This document shows, piece after piece, positions 10,520 to 22,900 of a stretch of 64,000 nt of DNA; the first letter of the stretch is position 1; every line of letters begins with the position of its first letter. The stretch is from Nymphaea colorata. Its lineage: Eukaryota > Streptophyta > Magnoliopsida > Nymphaeales > Nymphaeaceae. The notes under the pieces are model-generated. The model ran no database searches and was not told the DNA's origin. It saw only the letters and a list, made by a program, of their open reading frames with translations. The stretch lies in assembly GCF_008831285.2 (NCBI RefSeq), contig NC_045144.1:15921858-15985857 (forward strand), read 5' to 3'. The position numbers were made by a program, and so were the translations under genes.

Positions 10520-10720
10520 ATTACTTTACAAACATTTGACTAGTCTGAGCTAGCCTACTGATTCTACACACTTTCAAACTAAAGATAACTTAATTTTTTA
10601 TAATTTTTCTTGAATGGGCTATTTGCAAAATAAAGACAAAATTATAAAGGGAAAAACTAAAAACAGTTGTTTTCCTACCTTAGATTTTAAATTTTGAGGG
10701 TATGGATTAACAAGGAACTC
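10520..10720. repeat. Dioxygenase upstream region, copy 1
   Basis: Contains GATTCTACACACTTTC, a block near TTTGCAAAATAAAGACAAAATTA, and CTACCTTAGATTTTAAATTT. The same order of blocks is found near 38165-38330 and 40715-40890. Copy 1 precedes the intact dioxygenase and copy 3 precedes the pseudogene exon at 41059, so this is promoter-proximal sequence duplicated with the gene. Confidence 0.65.
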
Positions 10721-11393
10721 ACCTGAAATTCATAATCCTAACGAATTGATCGATCTAAAGTCAATGTAAAGAGGATTTTACTAAGAACGAACTTTAAAAT
10801 AATGCAATATTTAACGAAACTATAGCGTAATTTTTCTATTTTTAAAATGCATGATTTCACATTCTTATGAGGAATCAAGGATTAAAACTTTAAAATCTAT
10901 CATTTTTAAATTTTAGACAAACATGATCAAACTGTTTTGCATTCTTGAAAAAGAAATTACTAGACCATACAGTTAGGGCGGAGCCAGCCAGCCAGGGCTG
11001 GCCCCCTTCAAAAAGAATTTACATGTAAATATTATGAAATTTCCTTTATCTTATATAAAAATTTGAACATATTACATTTTGACCCTGTCAAGATTTTGAA
11101 ATTATAATTGAGCTCTCCTTATTAAAAATTTCTACCATGTAGTAAGTAAGTAGGTGGAGTGGTAGAGCTAGGATTCTCAGTTGTCAGGCTCAATTAATAA
11201 AATCGGTCAGTTTTATGGTTTCCCTTTTCTTGCAACTCACATCCCATCCACCGTCCACAACCCGTCACTCTCATCCTTTTGATCTTTATAAGAACTTGGA
11301 GATTTCAACCAATGGGCAAAAGCAGCACCCAATCTTGTTTATCAGATTTGGTGGAGGTCTTCTCATCTCTCGTTTTTCTGAGAACCAAGAGTC

Positions 11394-12254
11394 ATGGAGA
11401 GCTTAGGTTCTTCCTTACCGGTGCCAAACGTTCAAGAACTAGCGAAGGAAAACATTTCTGCCGTTCCGGACAGATACATCCGGCCTGAACGACCAGCAGC
11501 CATTGTTACCGGCAGCGATGGAATCCCAAGCATTCCGGTCATTGATTTTCAGTCCTTGTTTGATGGAGAGTCTGCTCCGGCGGAGAGGGAGAAGCTTCAT
11601 CGTGCTTGCAAGGAATGGGGCTTCTTCCAGGTTAATCTACATCATTATGTTACGCATGTATTTTCAGGAGAGGTTCTTTAAAACTTTGTTGTTAAAACAA
11701 ATATTCTCACATCTCACCAGTATTTAGGGAAACAGATAAATTGTGCACACATATATACGTGTGAAAGTACCATATATTATACACCAAAATATTTTTAAAG
11801 CTTCGTTGTTAAAACAATCTTTTCCGTCTCACCATTATACTCACCACAAAGACAAACTTGCACACTATTTGTGAGAAAGTACTAAGTGGGGCACTCATTC
11901 AATACTTTTAATTTCTTTAGGGCACTTATATATAACAATCAAATCTATCAAAACATTTGCATATATATTAAACTAATTTTGTGAGGCTGCCATGTTGCTT
12001 CTACTCCAAAGTAACATATATTATTCACCCAAATATGTGCTCTATGCCTTATTAATATCATAATTTTTTGTGCAACTTCCCATGTAAAAGGGATGAGCAT
12101 GATCCCTAAAACCAAGTAACTGACAAAAATTTAACGTTTTTTTTTACTTTTAAATGAACATCTTTAAACATTTATCCTTATATACATATAAGTGCGCTAC
12201 CAGAAATGAGTATTTTTAAACAATTGTCCTTCCAACCAATTTTTCTAGCTTTGC

Positions 12255-12304
<50 letters not shown>

Positions 12305-15300
12305 CTTGATCTGATTGCAAATCAATAGTTGAGTTGGGAACTTAGTCATAAATAACATTTCAGAGTTTTAAAGGGTGAGGTTTTTCTCGAATATTATACG
12401 GTGAGTTTGAAAAAAACAAAAAAAATATGATAAATTTTTAAATTTTTTTAAAAACTAAAAATAAGAAAAAATAAAATAAGTGAAAAATTAATAACACAAA
12501 CATCAAAAGAGAAGTAGATTTGCAACAAATAAAAAATAAAAAAAAAACTGTTTGGCATTAAAAAATAGAAAAAATGAAAAAAGTTTAAAAATATAAAAAA
12601 AAATGTTAAAAACGTTTTTTTAAAAACATTTTTTTAGTTTTAAACAGCCATTTAATTTATCACATTTTTTCACTTTTTTTTTAAAAAAATGAGTTTTCTG
12701 TGAATATGGTTGGGAACGAGTCAAACAGAGAGAGGGAGAAGTGAGAATTACGAGAATTAATGACATTTCAAGGGAAGTCTCATACAACCAAAATATTAAA
12801 AAACGAGTTGCATTTATTGTATCAAATCTAAAGAACTCTGTGTTCCTGTTACCAAATGCTTACTTGGGGTTATGTTACTAGGAGTCGTACCCATAAATTA
12901 AGGTCAACAGCCTCTCCCTTGTTCCCTATTCTAGGTGGCAAAACTACATATGGACTGGGCTGTTGCCTACTGCAATCCTACAAAATCTTTTTATTTTGTA
13001 TTGTTTGTGTATGTTAGTACCTTTAAAGAGTCATTTGGCAGTCGTACTTTCTGAATGTTACACTCAAAAGTTTAGGAGAGTGCTCAGTTAATCTGCTTCA
13101 ATCTTTGAGCATGTAATACTCATAGAATATTTCTTTTGCCAAACAACCACCAAAGGCCGGAAAGTTTTTTTATTTGTGTTCCTCCACTGAAAATTTCTAG
13201 CTCCACCAGTGGTGAGTATGATGTCAAAATCCACCCTACACCTTAAACCATTTAGCTTGATTTTTTTGGATGTACTTATACTGTCATTGCAAGCAATCTA
13301 TGTTTTCGACCACGTAGCCCAAGCAGAACACAACATGCAATATTTCTATTAACACAGATTGCTTATGCAACACATACGCTAATTAACTAGTACTTTTTAT
13401 GCTAAAAGTTGGAGCAGAATGAGAAGTTTCTTTACTGGCCTTCTTCTACTTTAGAGGGAACTGGGTCAAGGATCAATTTTCGCAAACTTTTGTGTACTTT
13501 TTCTTTTTTTTCATCTTTTTCTGATTCTTATACTATGATCGTTTTTGCCAACCACCTAATTGATAGAAAAGCTCAACCATTTCACATTCCCAAAAAATTG
13601 TTGTGTACTTTTTAATTATTCTTTCAGTGGCAGAGATACATGGGGGCGGGTGTGATATGCAGCATCAGCCTATTAAAAATGTTCTGTTTAAAACTTTCAA
13701 ATGAGATTGTGAAGACTCAAAGATTACTTAAACGTGCTAACATCAACCTAGGCTGGTCATAGCAAAAAAAATCCTAACTCCACCACTGAAACCTAAGTCT
13801 TATTTTTCTTTCAGTATCCACTATCAACTATCAGTTAGGGCTGCGCATTCGGCTGACTTGGCTCCAGCTCCATAGTGACAGCTCGGGCCCAGGCCTGACC
13901 ATCATGAACCAGGCATGGGCTGGATATGGTTCGGTCTGAGCCCAGGCTGGGCCTGCCGCCAACCAATTTTAATAAAAAATAAAAATTATTTAATATTATG
14001 TCTATAAATATAAGAAAAAAATTATATATAAATAAATAACATTATTATTAGATCGTGATGAATCGGGCCTGGCCCACATGTCTGTCACTCTGGCCAGGGT
14101 CGAAACGGTGGCCCAACCCCACCAATGAGGCTGGTGAGGCTGATGTTGAATGAGTTTAAAAAAAAAAAAAAAACAACAACAGTTTCCACTGGCCTTCGCC
14201 CCTCCGCCTGTGTTTAAGATTTCAAATGTCTAGTGTTTGAAAAACGAACTCACCATTGCCTTTTTTCCAACTTTCAAGTTTTTTTTATAAAATTCAGATT
14301 TTTTATTTTTTCTAGTTTCTATGTACAAACTAAAATTCGAAACACTAAAATTTGTAAAATCTAGTTTTTTAAATTTCAATATCCAATTCTTTGATTAACT
14401 GCCTAATAACCTAAAAGAGAACTGGTTAAATAAAAAATTTCAAACTCAAGTGTGATATAATTTTATTATGAGTTTGTTTTTTTAAAAGGTTCCAACAGTG
14501 TGCAACAGCGAGGCCCTTCCTCATTTTTGTTTGGCCTTTACACATATCATTAACAGCCAACAAAATGAACCCGTTATTAACAACAACATGCACACTTACT
14601 GAATCCCAAGACCCTCATAGACGCCTCTTCCCCTTCTAGAACAACTTGGTTCGCCCATATTTGTAAATTATGCTCATAATTTTATTTTTCTAATGCTTGC
14701 TTCGAGTGAGTGGAAGCCACCCAAAGAGGGCCGAAGCCCTTCCCCCCGTCTCTATGGAGGGCTGCTTCAAAACCTGTGTGGACCCATGGAAACACGTGTC
14801 AACCAGAGTGTCTTACCGCTACCATTTGTAGTTCATAGGAGTAGCGCATGCAGGAATTGAACTGACGACAAGGCTCTCACTGGTCTGCCAACCCGACCAG
14901 CCTCTCACTGGTCTGCCAACCCGACCAGCTAAGCTATGCCCTTCGGTTCTAATTTTCTAATGCTTTCACAAATCCTCACTAATTTTGTCATTTTTTATCT
15001 TATTGGATTGACAGGAACAAAACCCAAGAAGATAGAAACAAAATTACTGTGCTCATATTGTCAAAGATAGAGAATCATATAATAGGAAGACATGTTTTGC
15101 TAATTACCAAGATCAGAATGGTGTGTAAGGAAAGTTGTTGTAATACTTATTTAATAATGGAGTCATACATAAAAGAAGCTAATCTGTTTCTCTAGAAGTT
15201 ATCAGTCACTAAACCACATGCAACTTCCTGTAGTGCCCATCTCTTGCTTCTTCCTTTCCTAGACATATCCTGACCAGCATATTATAGTTATATTAATTCC

Positions 15301-18261
15301 ATGGCTAACATAAAGCTCTCCAGGCAAAAAGAATTCAGCACTTCCAGCTAATGACCTTCACTTTTTTATGAACTTTTTATCTGAAAAGTTTACTTTTCCA
15401 TGCTAAAAGGGCAATGGACAAGTGGAAAAGGATGCAGCATGGGCACACACAGGCACACTTGCATGCATGTATGACTTATCTATGCCTAAGATAAGGCACT
15501 TAGGATGCACTTAGTTACTTTAAATCTTATATTTAAAGTGATTAGGATATTATAATTGGAAGGTCATATGCTTAAAAAGGCAAATATTACATTATAGGTT
15601 TGTACGTAGACCTCAGATTTTTGAAATCTAGACCACGTTGTGTGCACCACCTAGTGCATGCAGCTGCTATGTACCAAAGGGATTTTGGGGCATTTTAGCC
15701 ATTTCAAAAAGGTGGACGTGTTGGGAATTCTACTTTTTTCTAATTTCTATACTTTGTCCTTATAAGAGGGTTTTTCTTTTCACAGATCATAGGCAGTCTG
15801 GTCATTATGTACATTAATGCGCCAAACATTGTGCATAGAGTGGTGCATATAACCAGCTTTGCTTCAGACCGGCCCTCAAATCTAAATATATGGCATGGAA
15901 ACATTCTCTTAAAAAATATTTCCTAGTTAAAACCTTAAACTTTCAAGATTGTGTTTAATTCACGAATTTTGTATGCTTTAAATTTTTTTTGTCTGTTACA
16001 TAACAAAACATAATATATTGGTTCTCTTTGTAGCTAATAAACCATGAAGTGAAAACTGAAATAGTTCACAAAATGAAGGAAGAGATACAAGGATTCTTTG
16101 CCAGTCCATTTGAGGAGAGGAAGAGTCTTTCACAGGTACCTGGTGACGTTGAAGGCTATGGACAAGTATTTGTACTATCAAATGATCAAAAGCTTGAGTG
16201 GGCAGACATGTTATATTTGGTAACTCTTCCAGTTTATTTAAGAAAGCCACACGTATGGCAAATGCTCTCCCCATCATTCAGGTGATCAATATATCACCCA
16301 ACCTCAAAGCTAACTAGATCACTGCATATATTTCTTGTCTTATTTTATTTTCTGTTATTTTGTCAATTGTAAGGAAATTATTAGGATATCATTTGTCGAG
16401 TTTCTGTTTTAACGTTATCTAAAAGTGAGTATGCTTGACTTCCTATAAGAGTTGACAAATTTTGTAACTGGATTGGAAGTTATGGAACATCTAAGTTGGT
16501 AAATGTGTCGAGAGGTCTATAATCATAGTGTATAACATTTGCCCTAAAAAAAATTTTTTGGTAGAATAAGGAAGAACAATGAGAGGTTTAATTTACATTA
16601 AGAGACAACTAACATAGACCATATTAAACATAAAAGTGACTTAGGCCATGATAAATATAAACTTGACTTCAAACAGAACAATTTGACATGCCCAAGAAAT
16701 TTGTGATTTCCTCATTATCAGGAAGAAATAAAAGGATAATTCATAAACCTACACTGCTGCCTAATCCATGACAATATTCTATAGAGAGACTGAAGTTATG
16801 CTATCAAGGACCTTGGAGATTATTCCACTTGTTGTTGGAACCAAGTTGGTGTTTAATGTTGTCTTTCAAAACTTTGTGTTGCGTGTGATTTTTTTTTCTT
16901 TTGACAGTTTAGACTAACATTTATCTGAAAATTTTAAAAATTGTTGTTGAGAGTTGGAAACATAACATGACAGGAGTGCTCTAGAGTATTATGCAATTGA
17001 AACTCAGAAGCTGGCGAAAAAGTTATTAGAGCTTATGGCTAACAATTTAGGGATGAAGAAGGAAGAACTGCATGAGAGTTTTGATGATGGCATGCAATCC
17101 ATGAGAATGAACTATTATCCACCATGTCCTCAACCAGAATTGGTCATAGGCCTTTCTCCACATTCTGATGGATCAGGTCTTACATTGTTGCTTCAAATAA
17201 GTGATGTGCAGGGGCTGCAAGTAAAAAACAATGGAGCATGGATTCCAGTTTCACCACTACAAAATGCATTTATAGTTAATATTGGAGACATTATGGAGGT
17301 AATGCCCATTTCTTCATAGCATGCGTAATTTTTTTTTTAACTTTACATGTCAAAATCTTATTAGCAACTACCGCTAAAATGCTCTCTCAACATGCAATAT
17401 GTCAGTGTTTATTTGCTAAATTTTGTTTTCAAAATTCAACCATATAATTTTCCATACTCATTCCACCATATATTTGTAAAGTGCAATGATTTTATCGAAA
17501 TTGCTTTTAGTGTTTCAAGACGATAAATTCAGAAGTTAACTTATTACAATATACAAAATTGACCCATTAATTTTTGTAGTTAGCCTATTATTGGGATTTT
17601 TTAAGAATTAAATGTAGTTGAGAGCACTTTAAGAATGAACGTATAGATATAATGAGTAGCATTTACTTGAAAATGCTAATATTAACTTAAAAATAAAGAA
17701 TAAAATATTTTGAGCCCATCAAGGAACACGACCACTAGTACAATTTGAATCATAAAGACAACTCATAGTCTTAAGAGAATGCCATATACAGATTTCAAAC
17801 ACAAAAGCTACACATTGCATATGGCTTATTACTCAATCAAATGGAAACTTTCGCTTTTAAAAAAGGAAAATCCTCTTACTTGTCTGAGTAATGTTTCCAG
17901 CTTTCTAAGTGACTTAAATGTTGTAGTAAAGGACATAGCACAAAAAAAATGGTAAAATAGTTTATTCATATGACATATCGCCTTTTTTTTTATGTTTTTG
18001 CAGATTATAAGCAATGGTGTATATTCCAGTGTTGAACACAGGGCAGTTGTTAGTCATGATGCAGAAAGATTGTCCGTTGCTACCTTCCTCAATCCTAATA
18101 TGAATGTGGAGATTGGTCCTGCACCAAGCCTCATAACCTCTGAAACTCCTGCACTGTTTAAAAGAATTGGGTCACCTCAATTTTTTAAAAATCTTTTTGT
18201 TCGTAAATTGCAAGGGAAAGCATATATCAACGAACTGCGGATTGAGAAGAGAAATGAATGA
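11394..18261 (+). CDS. 2-oxoglutarate/Fe(II)-dependent dioxygenase, SRG1-like, four exons
   Basis: Coding exons are 11394-11630, 16034-16281, 16974-17298 and 18004-18261 (1068 nt, 355 residues, typical family length). All introns are GT-AG: CAG|GTTAAT, CAG|GTGATC and GAG|GTAATG donors, with TTTGTAG, TGACAG and TTTGCAG acceptors. An N-terminal DIOX_N domain (IPVIDFQSL, ACKEWGFFQLINHEV) is followed by the 2OG-FeII_Oxy jelly roll. Iron ligands are H225 and D227 (HSDGSG) and H282 (VEHRAVV). R292 and S294 (RLS) should bind the 2-oxoglutarate carboxylate, and YYPPCPQPE is the usual family segment before the HxD. The enzyme is a cytosolic oxidase or demethylase acting on a small molecule. This group includes SRG1, flavonoid and alkaloid enzymes, and the substrate cannot be read from sequence. 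No lesion is visible. Poly(A)-signal-like AATAAA occurs near 18341 and 18405. The unusual features are the 4.4-kb intron 1 and decayed neighbouring copies at 38-41 kb. Confidence 0.93.
12257..12303. repeat. (AT)n microsatellite
   Basis: An uninterrupted AT dinucleotide run of about 46 bp within dioxygenase intron 1. Confidence 0.95.
13625..13788. mobile_element. hAT-type MITE (CAGTGGNGGAG termini)
   Basis: Starts CAGTGGCAGAGATA. The reverse complement of its end starts CAGTGGTGGAGTTA, so the two termini match at most positions. Length is 164 bp with no coding capacity. The flanking octamers do not match, so the target duplication is eroded or the boundary is off by a few bases. The termini resemble those of the better-supported MITE at 39518-39714. 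Confidence 0.5.
13836..14128. mobile_element. Decayed GC-rich hAT-like non-autonomous fragment
   Basis: Begins TAGGGCTGCGCATTCGGC and carries GC-rich outer parts (AGCTCGGGCCCAGGCCTGA near the left, ATCGGGCCTGGCCCACATG near the right) around an AT-rich core. This is the same architecture as the 301-bp element at 61213-61513 and the ends of the hAT at 75-5430. The right terminus is not clear, so the boundary is approximate. Confidence 0.4.
14699..14952 (-). mobile_element. tRNA-derived SINE with 13-bp target duplication
   Basis: On the minus strand the element starts with a Pol III box A-like segment (TAGCTTAGCTGG) and, further in, a box B-like AGTTCAATTCC. It is bracketed by the exact 13-bp direct repeat TTTTCTAATGCTT at 14686-14698 and 14953-14965. 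A 28-bp unit between the two boxes is tandemly duplicated (14874-14901, 14902-14928), moving the boxes apart. No poly(A) tail is seen. The target duplication is the strongest evidence. Confidence 0.75.
15104..15375. repeat. Direct repeat copy B, inside dioxygenase intron 1
   Basis: Partner of 9948-10235, with the same blocks in the same order and orientation. Its presence inside intron 1 implies a past tandem duplication or unequal exchange spanning the 5' end of the gene. Confidence 0.7.
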
Positions 18262-19030
18262 AGCAAAGAATGGATGTCCTAAGTGAAACTTTTGATGCCA
18301 AAATGTTAACTTTGTTTAAGTTATTTACTATGTCACAAAAATAAAATGTTGGATGCGTAGCATGTATGTGCATGGAATATTGAAGCTATAAGTATATTTT
18401 TATCAATAAAAAATTTAATTTCTTGTCTATGATGTGCTTGCATAATACAAATTTGAAGCTTGGTTCGAGTTTACAGAATTTCTTGTTCAAAAACTTTTAG
18501 TTAGGTTGCTTTAGTAGGGTGTTATATCATTTATCCATGCAACAGGACTTGCATCTCATTCTTTGATGCAAAATGTAAAATTGATATTTTTTGTTCACTT
18601 TCAACTGTTAGTACATGAGAATGTACGTGATCCAAAATGATACTATCATTTCATGTGTTCAATATTTGGTGGGACAATATACTCCGCACTATATTTGCAA
18701 ACTGCATATTATTTTAGTTCAAGACGAAATTATATTACTACTGTGATTTATATCTAAACATCATCGTTCATAAGTGAATTAGTAACTTGTAAAATTTAAA
18801 CAAATATTTAATAGTATAAATTAAGATTTAAAGCATAATAAATTATGCATAGTGTTAGTTATCTATCCATAAACTTCTAGTATTTAGTTACCTTACTACA
18901 ATTCAGACTCATCCTCAATGCACAAGATACAATTACATGAACAAACATTTCTTTTCTATGTATCACTTGTACCAATTTAAAAATAATTTAGTTCTTCAGC
19001 ACTCTTTAGTATCCTAGTTCTCCAAATCCA
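18262..19030. other. Dioxygenase 3' flank
   Basis: AT-rich 3'-UTR and intergenic DNA with no recognisable gene or repeat. Confidence 0.5.
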
Positions 19031-19387
19031 TTTGTAGACATCTTTTATAAGGGACTGCCAGGGTAAGGGGACTCTATTCGCAACAATCCTCCTGGAGGCT
19101 ATGCCTCCATCAATTTATTAGAAGAAAGACTTACAAAGAAAGATTTACAAGAATGAGCTGAAGATAAGAAGTCTACAGCGAATAATACAATCCAGTAATG
19201 ACATCGAAAGCAGTTGAACAATGAGAAACAGAAATTCTCACTACATAGAATGGGCTTCCTTCCTTCCAACTGCTCAGTCAAGAGTTTGAGCCAAGTAGAT
19301 TGATTGGAGACAACAATGATTTTCAGTGGATTTGCAGGTTAGATCCTGCCTAAGGTGTCATTGAGACCTTCAAATTCATGAGGCCAG
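19031..19387 (-). mobile_element. Possible 3' part of a LINE, split by the copia element
   Basis: Lies on the 3' side expected for the minus-strand LINE whose reverse transcriptase fragment is at 24510-24950, with the copia element between them. On the minus strand it contains CTAATAAATTGATGGAGG, resembling the 3' region of plant L1 elements. The order and orientation are right, but there is no direct motif link, so confidence is limited. Confidence 0.35.
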
Positions 19388-19804
19388 TGTTGAGACACAT
19401 GGTAAAACACATGGCAATTCAAGGCAAGAAGATCTCTTGCAAAGGCATATACGTGGCAAGAGTTATTGAAAGCAATCAACAGGTGAAGTCAACTCAGACC
19501 AGAAAGGTAATATTGAAAAAGAAAAATGTTGTACCCATCCCACCAACGGTTCACTTGAAGAAAAGCATAGTAATGGTAGAAATAAACAAAATAAAGAAAG
19601 AAATGCTCCACTTGTGAAGCCAAACGTTGGGCTTACTGTTGTAATGCAAACCATATAAACATAACAATGGAACTTCATAAAATACACGATTGAGTGTATG
19701 TATGAGAAAGAGGACGTGGATGCTAATCATTGAACCTCTATACATTAAAGTTTCCTTGTCTATCTCTCTCGATTGCTCCTTTTACCAAAGTATCAGTTTT
19801 AACA
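19388..19804 (+). repeat. 5' LTR (417 bp) of the Ale-like copia
   Basis: Begins TGTTGAGACACATGG and ends TCAGTTTTAACA. The first 230 bp or so align with 24248-24485 (shared ACACATGGCAATTCAA and GAAATAAACAAAATAAAG). The primer-binding site follows immediately. Confidence 0.8.
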
Positions 19805-19816
19805 TGGTATTAGAAC
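19805..19816 (+). other. Primer-binding site, tRNA-iMet type
   Basis: TGGTATTAGAAC, two differences from the canonical TGGTATCAGAGC, directly after the LTR end at 19804. Confidence 0.7.
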
Positions 19817-19913
19817 TGTCGTCCTAAGGGACTCATTTGCCTGGGTCCTCGTGTGCCTTTGGCCTTGTTGGGAAGAACTTTTCTACTCAATCGTCTCTTG
19901 ATCTCACATACAA

Positions 19914-22900
19914 TGGCAGCATCTAGTGCATTGTGAGGTTCATCATCCTCAAGATCTACTGTACCACGAAGCACTTATCTCAGCTCGACATTTTTACAAG
20001 TTGATCCTATGGGAAAGTCAGTTTTGCCATTACTCAATACATACAATCTTTATGAATTTGAGGATGGATCCAGGAAGTGTCCTCTACAATACATCATAAG
20101 TCAAGGCGAAAGTGAAGGCATGACTTCTAAAACTCCAGAATATATTGATAGGATGAGAATAGATCAAATTGCTATTAGGCTGGATTATATCATCTTTATC
20201 TGAACTTGTGCATACACAAGTTATTGGAGTGAGAACATCTTATCAAGTGTGGTTTGTGTTAAAGAATATTTATGCTACTCACTCTAGATCCAGAGTAATG
20301 CAGCTAAAAGAACAACTTGTCACTCTAAAGAAAGGCTCTAGCTCTATTGACGAGTTGTTCCAAAAAGCCAATATGATTAGCTATCAACTCAAGATGGCAT
20401 CCAAACCAATAGCTGAAGACGATTTGATGTTACATATTCTTTGTGCCATGCCCAAGGAATACTCTGTGTTCAAAATATCTATTGCCACTCGATACATTGG
20501 TTGAAATTCAGAGCCTGTTACTTTCTCATAAGTCTCAACTTGGAGAAAATGAAAATGTAAAAGAAGATAATGGTCTCACGTTAATTAATTATGTTAGTAA
20601 GTATGATTTTTCCAAGTCCAAGAACAATGAGCAACCAAGGAATAAAAACAATAGTGCTGTTGGAAGAGGATGTCAGTTCAATAAGGGGTGAGTGATCTAT
20701 CAATATTGTGACAAACCAGGTTGCACTGCAAAGGCTTGTTTGAAAATTACAAAACCAGGTGACAAGCAATCAGTTTCCTTAACAGCAAATATGACCTATT
20801 CTTTTTTTTTTAAGGGTGAGTCGTTCATTCTACCACCCCTAAGAAAGGACATTGTCGCCCTAGTGCCTGCCCCCTTGGGTTTTAACAGAGCATGCTTCGG
20901 AGCCTTTTACGGTCCAAAGGTAGAGAACACTAGAACGTGACAGTGATCACTCCAAGACTCGAACCTGAGTCCTTAGAGGAGCCAGACCACCTTGTCGCGC
21001 AGTACACTACCATGGCCTATTCTCCACTTCATGCTCTACATATGCACTATACTGCTATAGACAATGCTGCTTGGTACTCAGATTTAGGTGTCTCTCATCA
21101 TGTGGGCAATGATCTAAGCTCCATTGGTACTCATTTTCCATACAAAGGAAAAAAAAAAGCATATGGATGGATAATGGTTCAGGTTTTGCCGATTTTCAAT
21201 ACTGGTTATTCCTAATTTTCTAACAATGAATCTAATTTTCTTTTAAAAGACATACATATTTCTGATATCACAAAAAATGTTATTTTTGTGCACAAATTTA
21301 CTTATGATAATAATACATTCATAGAATTTTACCCTAATGTTTGCATTGTGAAGGACTTAGTATCAAGGAAGGAGCTTTTTCGAGGGGCGAGTGATAATGG
21401 ACTCTATCGGTTCGATGAAAACACTTCCAATAAACAACTAGGCAAGAATAAATATGTCTTTCAAGGAGAAAAGACATCCATGGACCAGTGGCACAACTGA
21501 TTGAGACATGTAGCCTATCGGATTGTTCGCAAGTCATGCAATGTTTTGGTTTACCTTATTATGGACAATTTATAAACTCTATTTGTTTTGATTGTTAACA
21601 TGGCAAATCGCATGCTCTTCCTTTTTTTGGTTCAACTCATTTAATTTGTAGACCTCTAGAACTTATTTATTATGATGTTTGGGGCCCTATGCTTACCTTA
21701 AGTTTGGATAGATATAGATTTTATGTTCATTTTATTGATGCTTATACTAAGTTCACATGGATCTATTTTTTAGTGCACAAGTCTGATGTAGTTGTTGCAT
21801 TTAAAGACTTCAAAAGCAAAGTAGAAAATTTATTTGATAGAAAAATAAAGTATTTTCAATCTGACAGTGGTGGTGAGTATATGGCTCTCACATGCATTCT
21901 TGATAGTACATGAATTTCATATATAGAATATCTTGTCCATACATGCAAGAACAAAATGGAGCAGCTAAATGCAAACGTAGACATATTGTAAAAACTGGTC
22001 TTTGTTTACTAAGTTATTCAAACATGCCTCAAAGATTTTGGTCTAGTGCTTTTGCTACTACAATGTATTTAACAAATTGTCTTCCTTCTTATATTTCAGG
22101 TTGTCAATGTCCATTTGAAAAAGTATATAGCAGTCCACCAAACTACAAACTTCTTAATGTCTTTGGTTGCTCTTGTTTTCTGTATTTAAAAGATTATCAC
22201 AAAAATAAATTCAATTTTAAATATGAAGAATATGCCTTCATTGGTCATAGCAATAAACACAAAGGACATTTGTGTTACAATAAAAAAAAGTGGCAAAACC
22301 TTGATATCTAGGCACATTGTTTTTGACGAAAACAAGTTCCCCTTTAGTAGTGAGTCTATGCACAACTCTTCCATCTCTTCGATGCCATCAAAACCCATCT
22401 CTATAGTTGTGCCAACGCCCATTATTTTACAAGACAAATCTACAAAAGAGAAAGATTTCAGTAGCACATCCTCTTTCTATACCAACTAGTGAGAAAGTGA
22501 ACTTTGGCCATGACCTAACCCAAAGCTCTCCAAATGAACAAGAAATGGGACTATCCATAGATCTACATATATTGTCTCCTACTGAACTTATTTCATCGAT
22601 ATGGACACACACTATGGTAATTCGATCTATGAATGGGATACGAGTACCTAAAGTACTTACCTCTACTTGTCACCCTCTGCCTATGATATTAGTTAGGGAA
22701 AAACTTGCACACCAAGAACCCAAAACATATCACCAAGCCAAGTCAGACCCAAATTAGATGAATGTCATGATCTCAAAATACAAAGCCCTTATTTCAAACC
22801 ACACATGGGATCTTGTCTCACGACCCACTAAGACAAATGTCATTGGATGCAAATGAGTTTTCAAGATAAAAGATAAAGCATAAAGCAGACGGGTTTATAG

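Larger units (their letters stand above)
11631..16033 (+). other. Oversized intron 1 of the dioxygenase
   Basis: A 4.4-kb intron where intron 2 and intron 3 are only about 0.7 kb each. It contains an (AT)n tract, a hAT-type MITE, a decayed GC-rich hAT-like fragment, a tRNA-derived SINE, and a copy of the gene's own upstream region at 15104-15375. The stretch 12304-13624 is AT-rich and otherwise featureless. Confidence 0.85.

Noticed and set aside
20930-21010. tRNA-like sequence with a good B box
   Set aside because: No acceptor stem or cloverleaf, a long 3' part ending in an A-run, and flanking direct repeats. It is a SINE.
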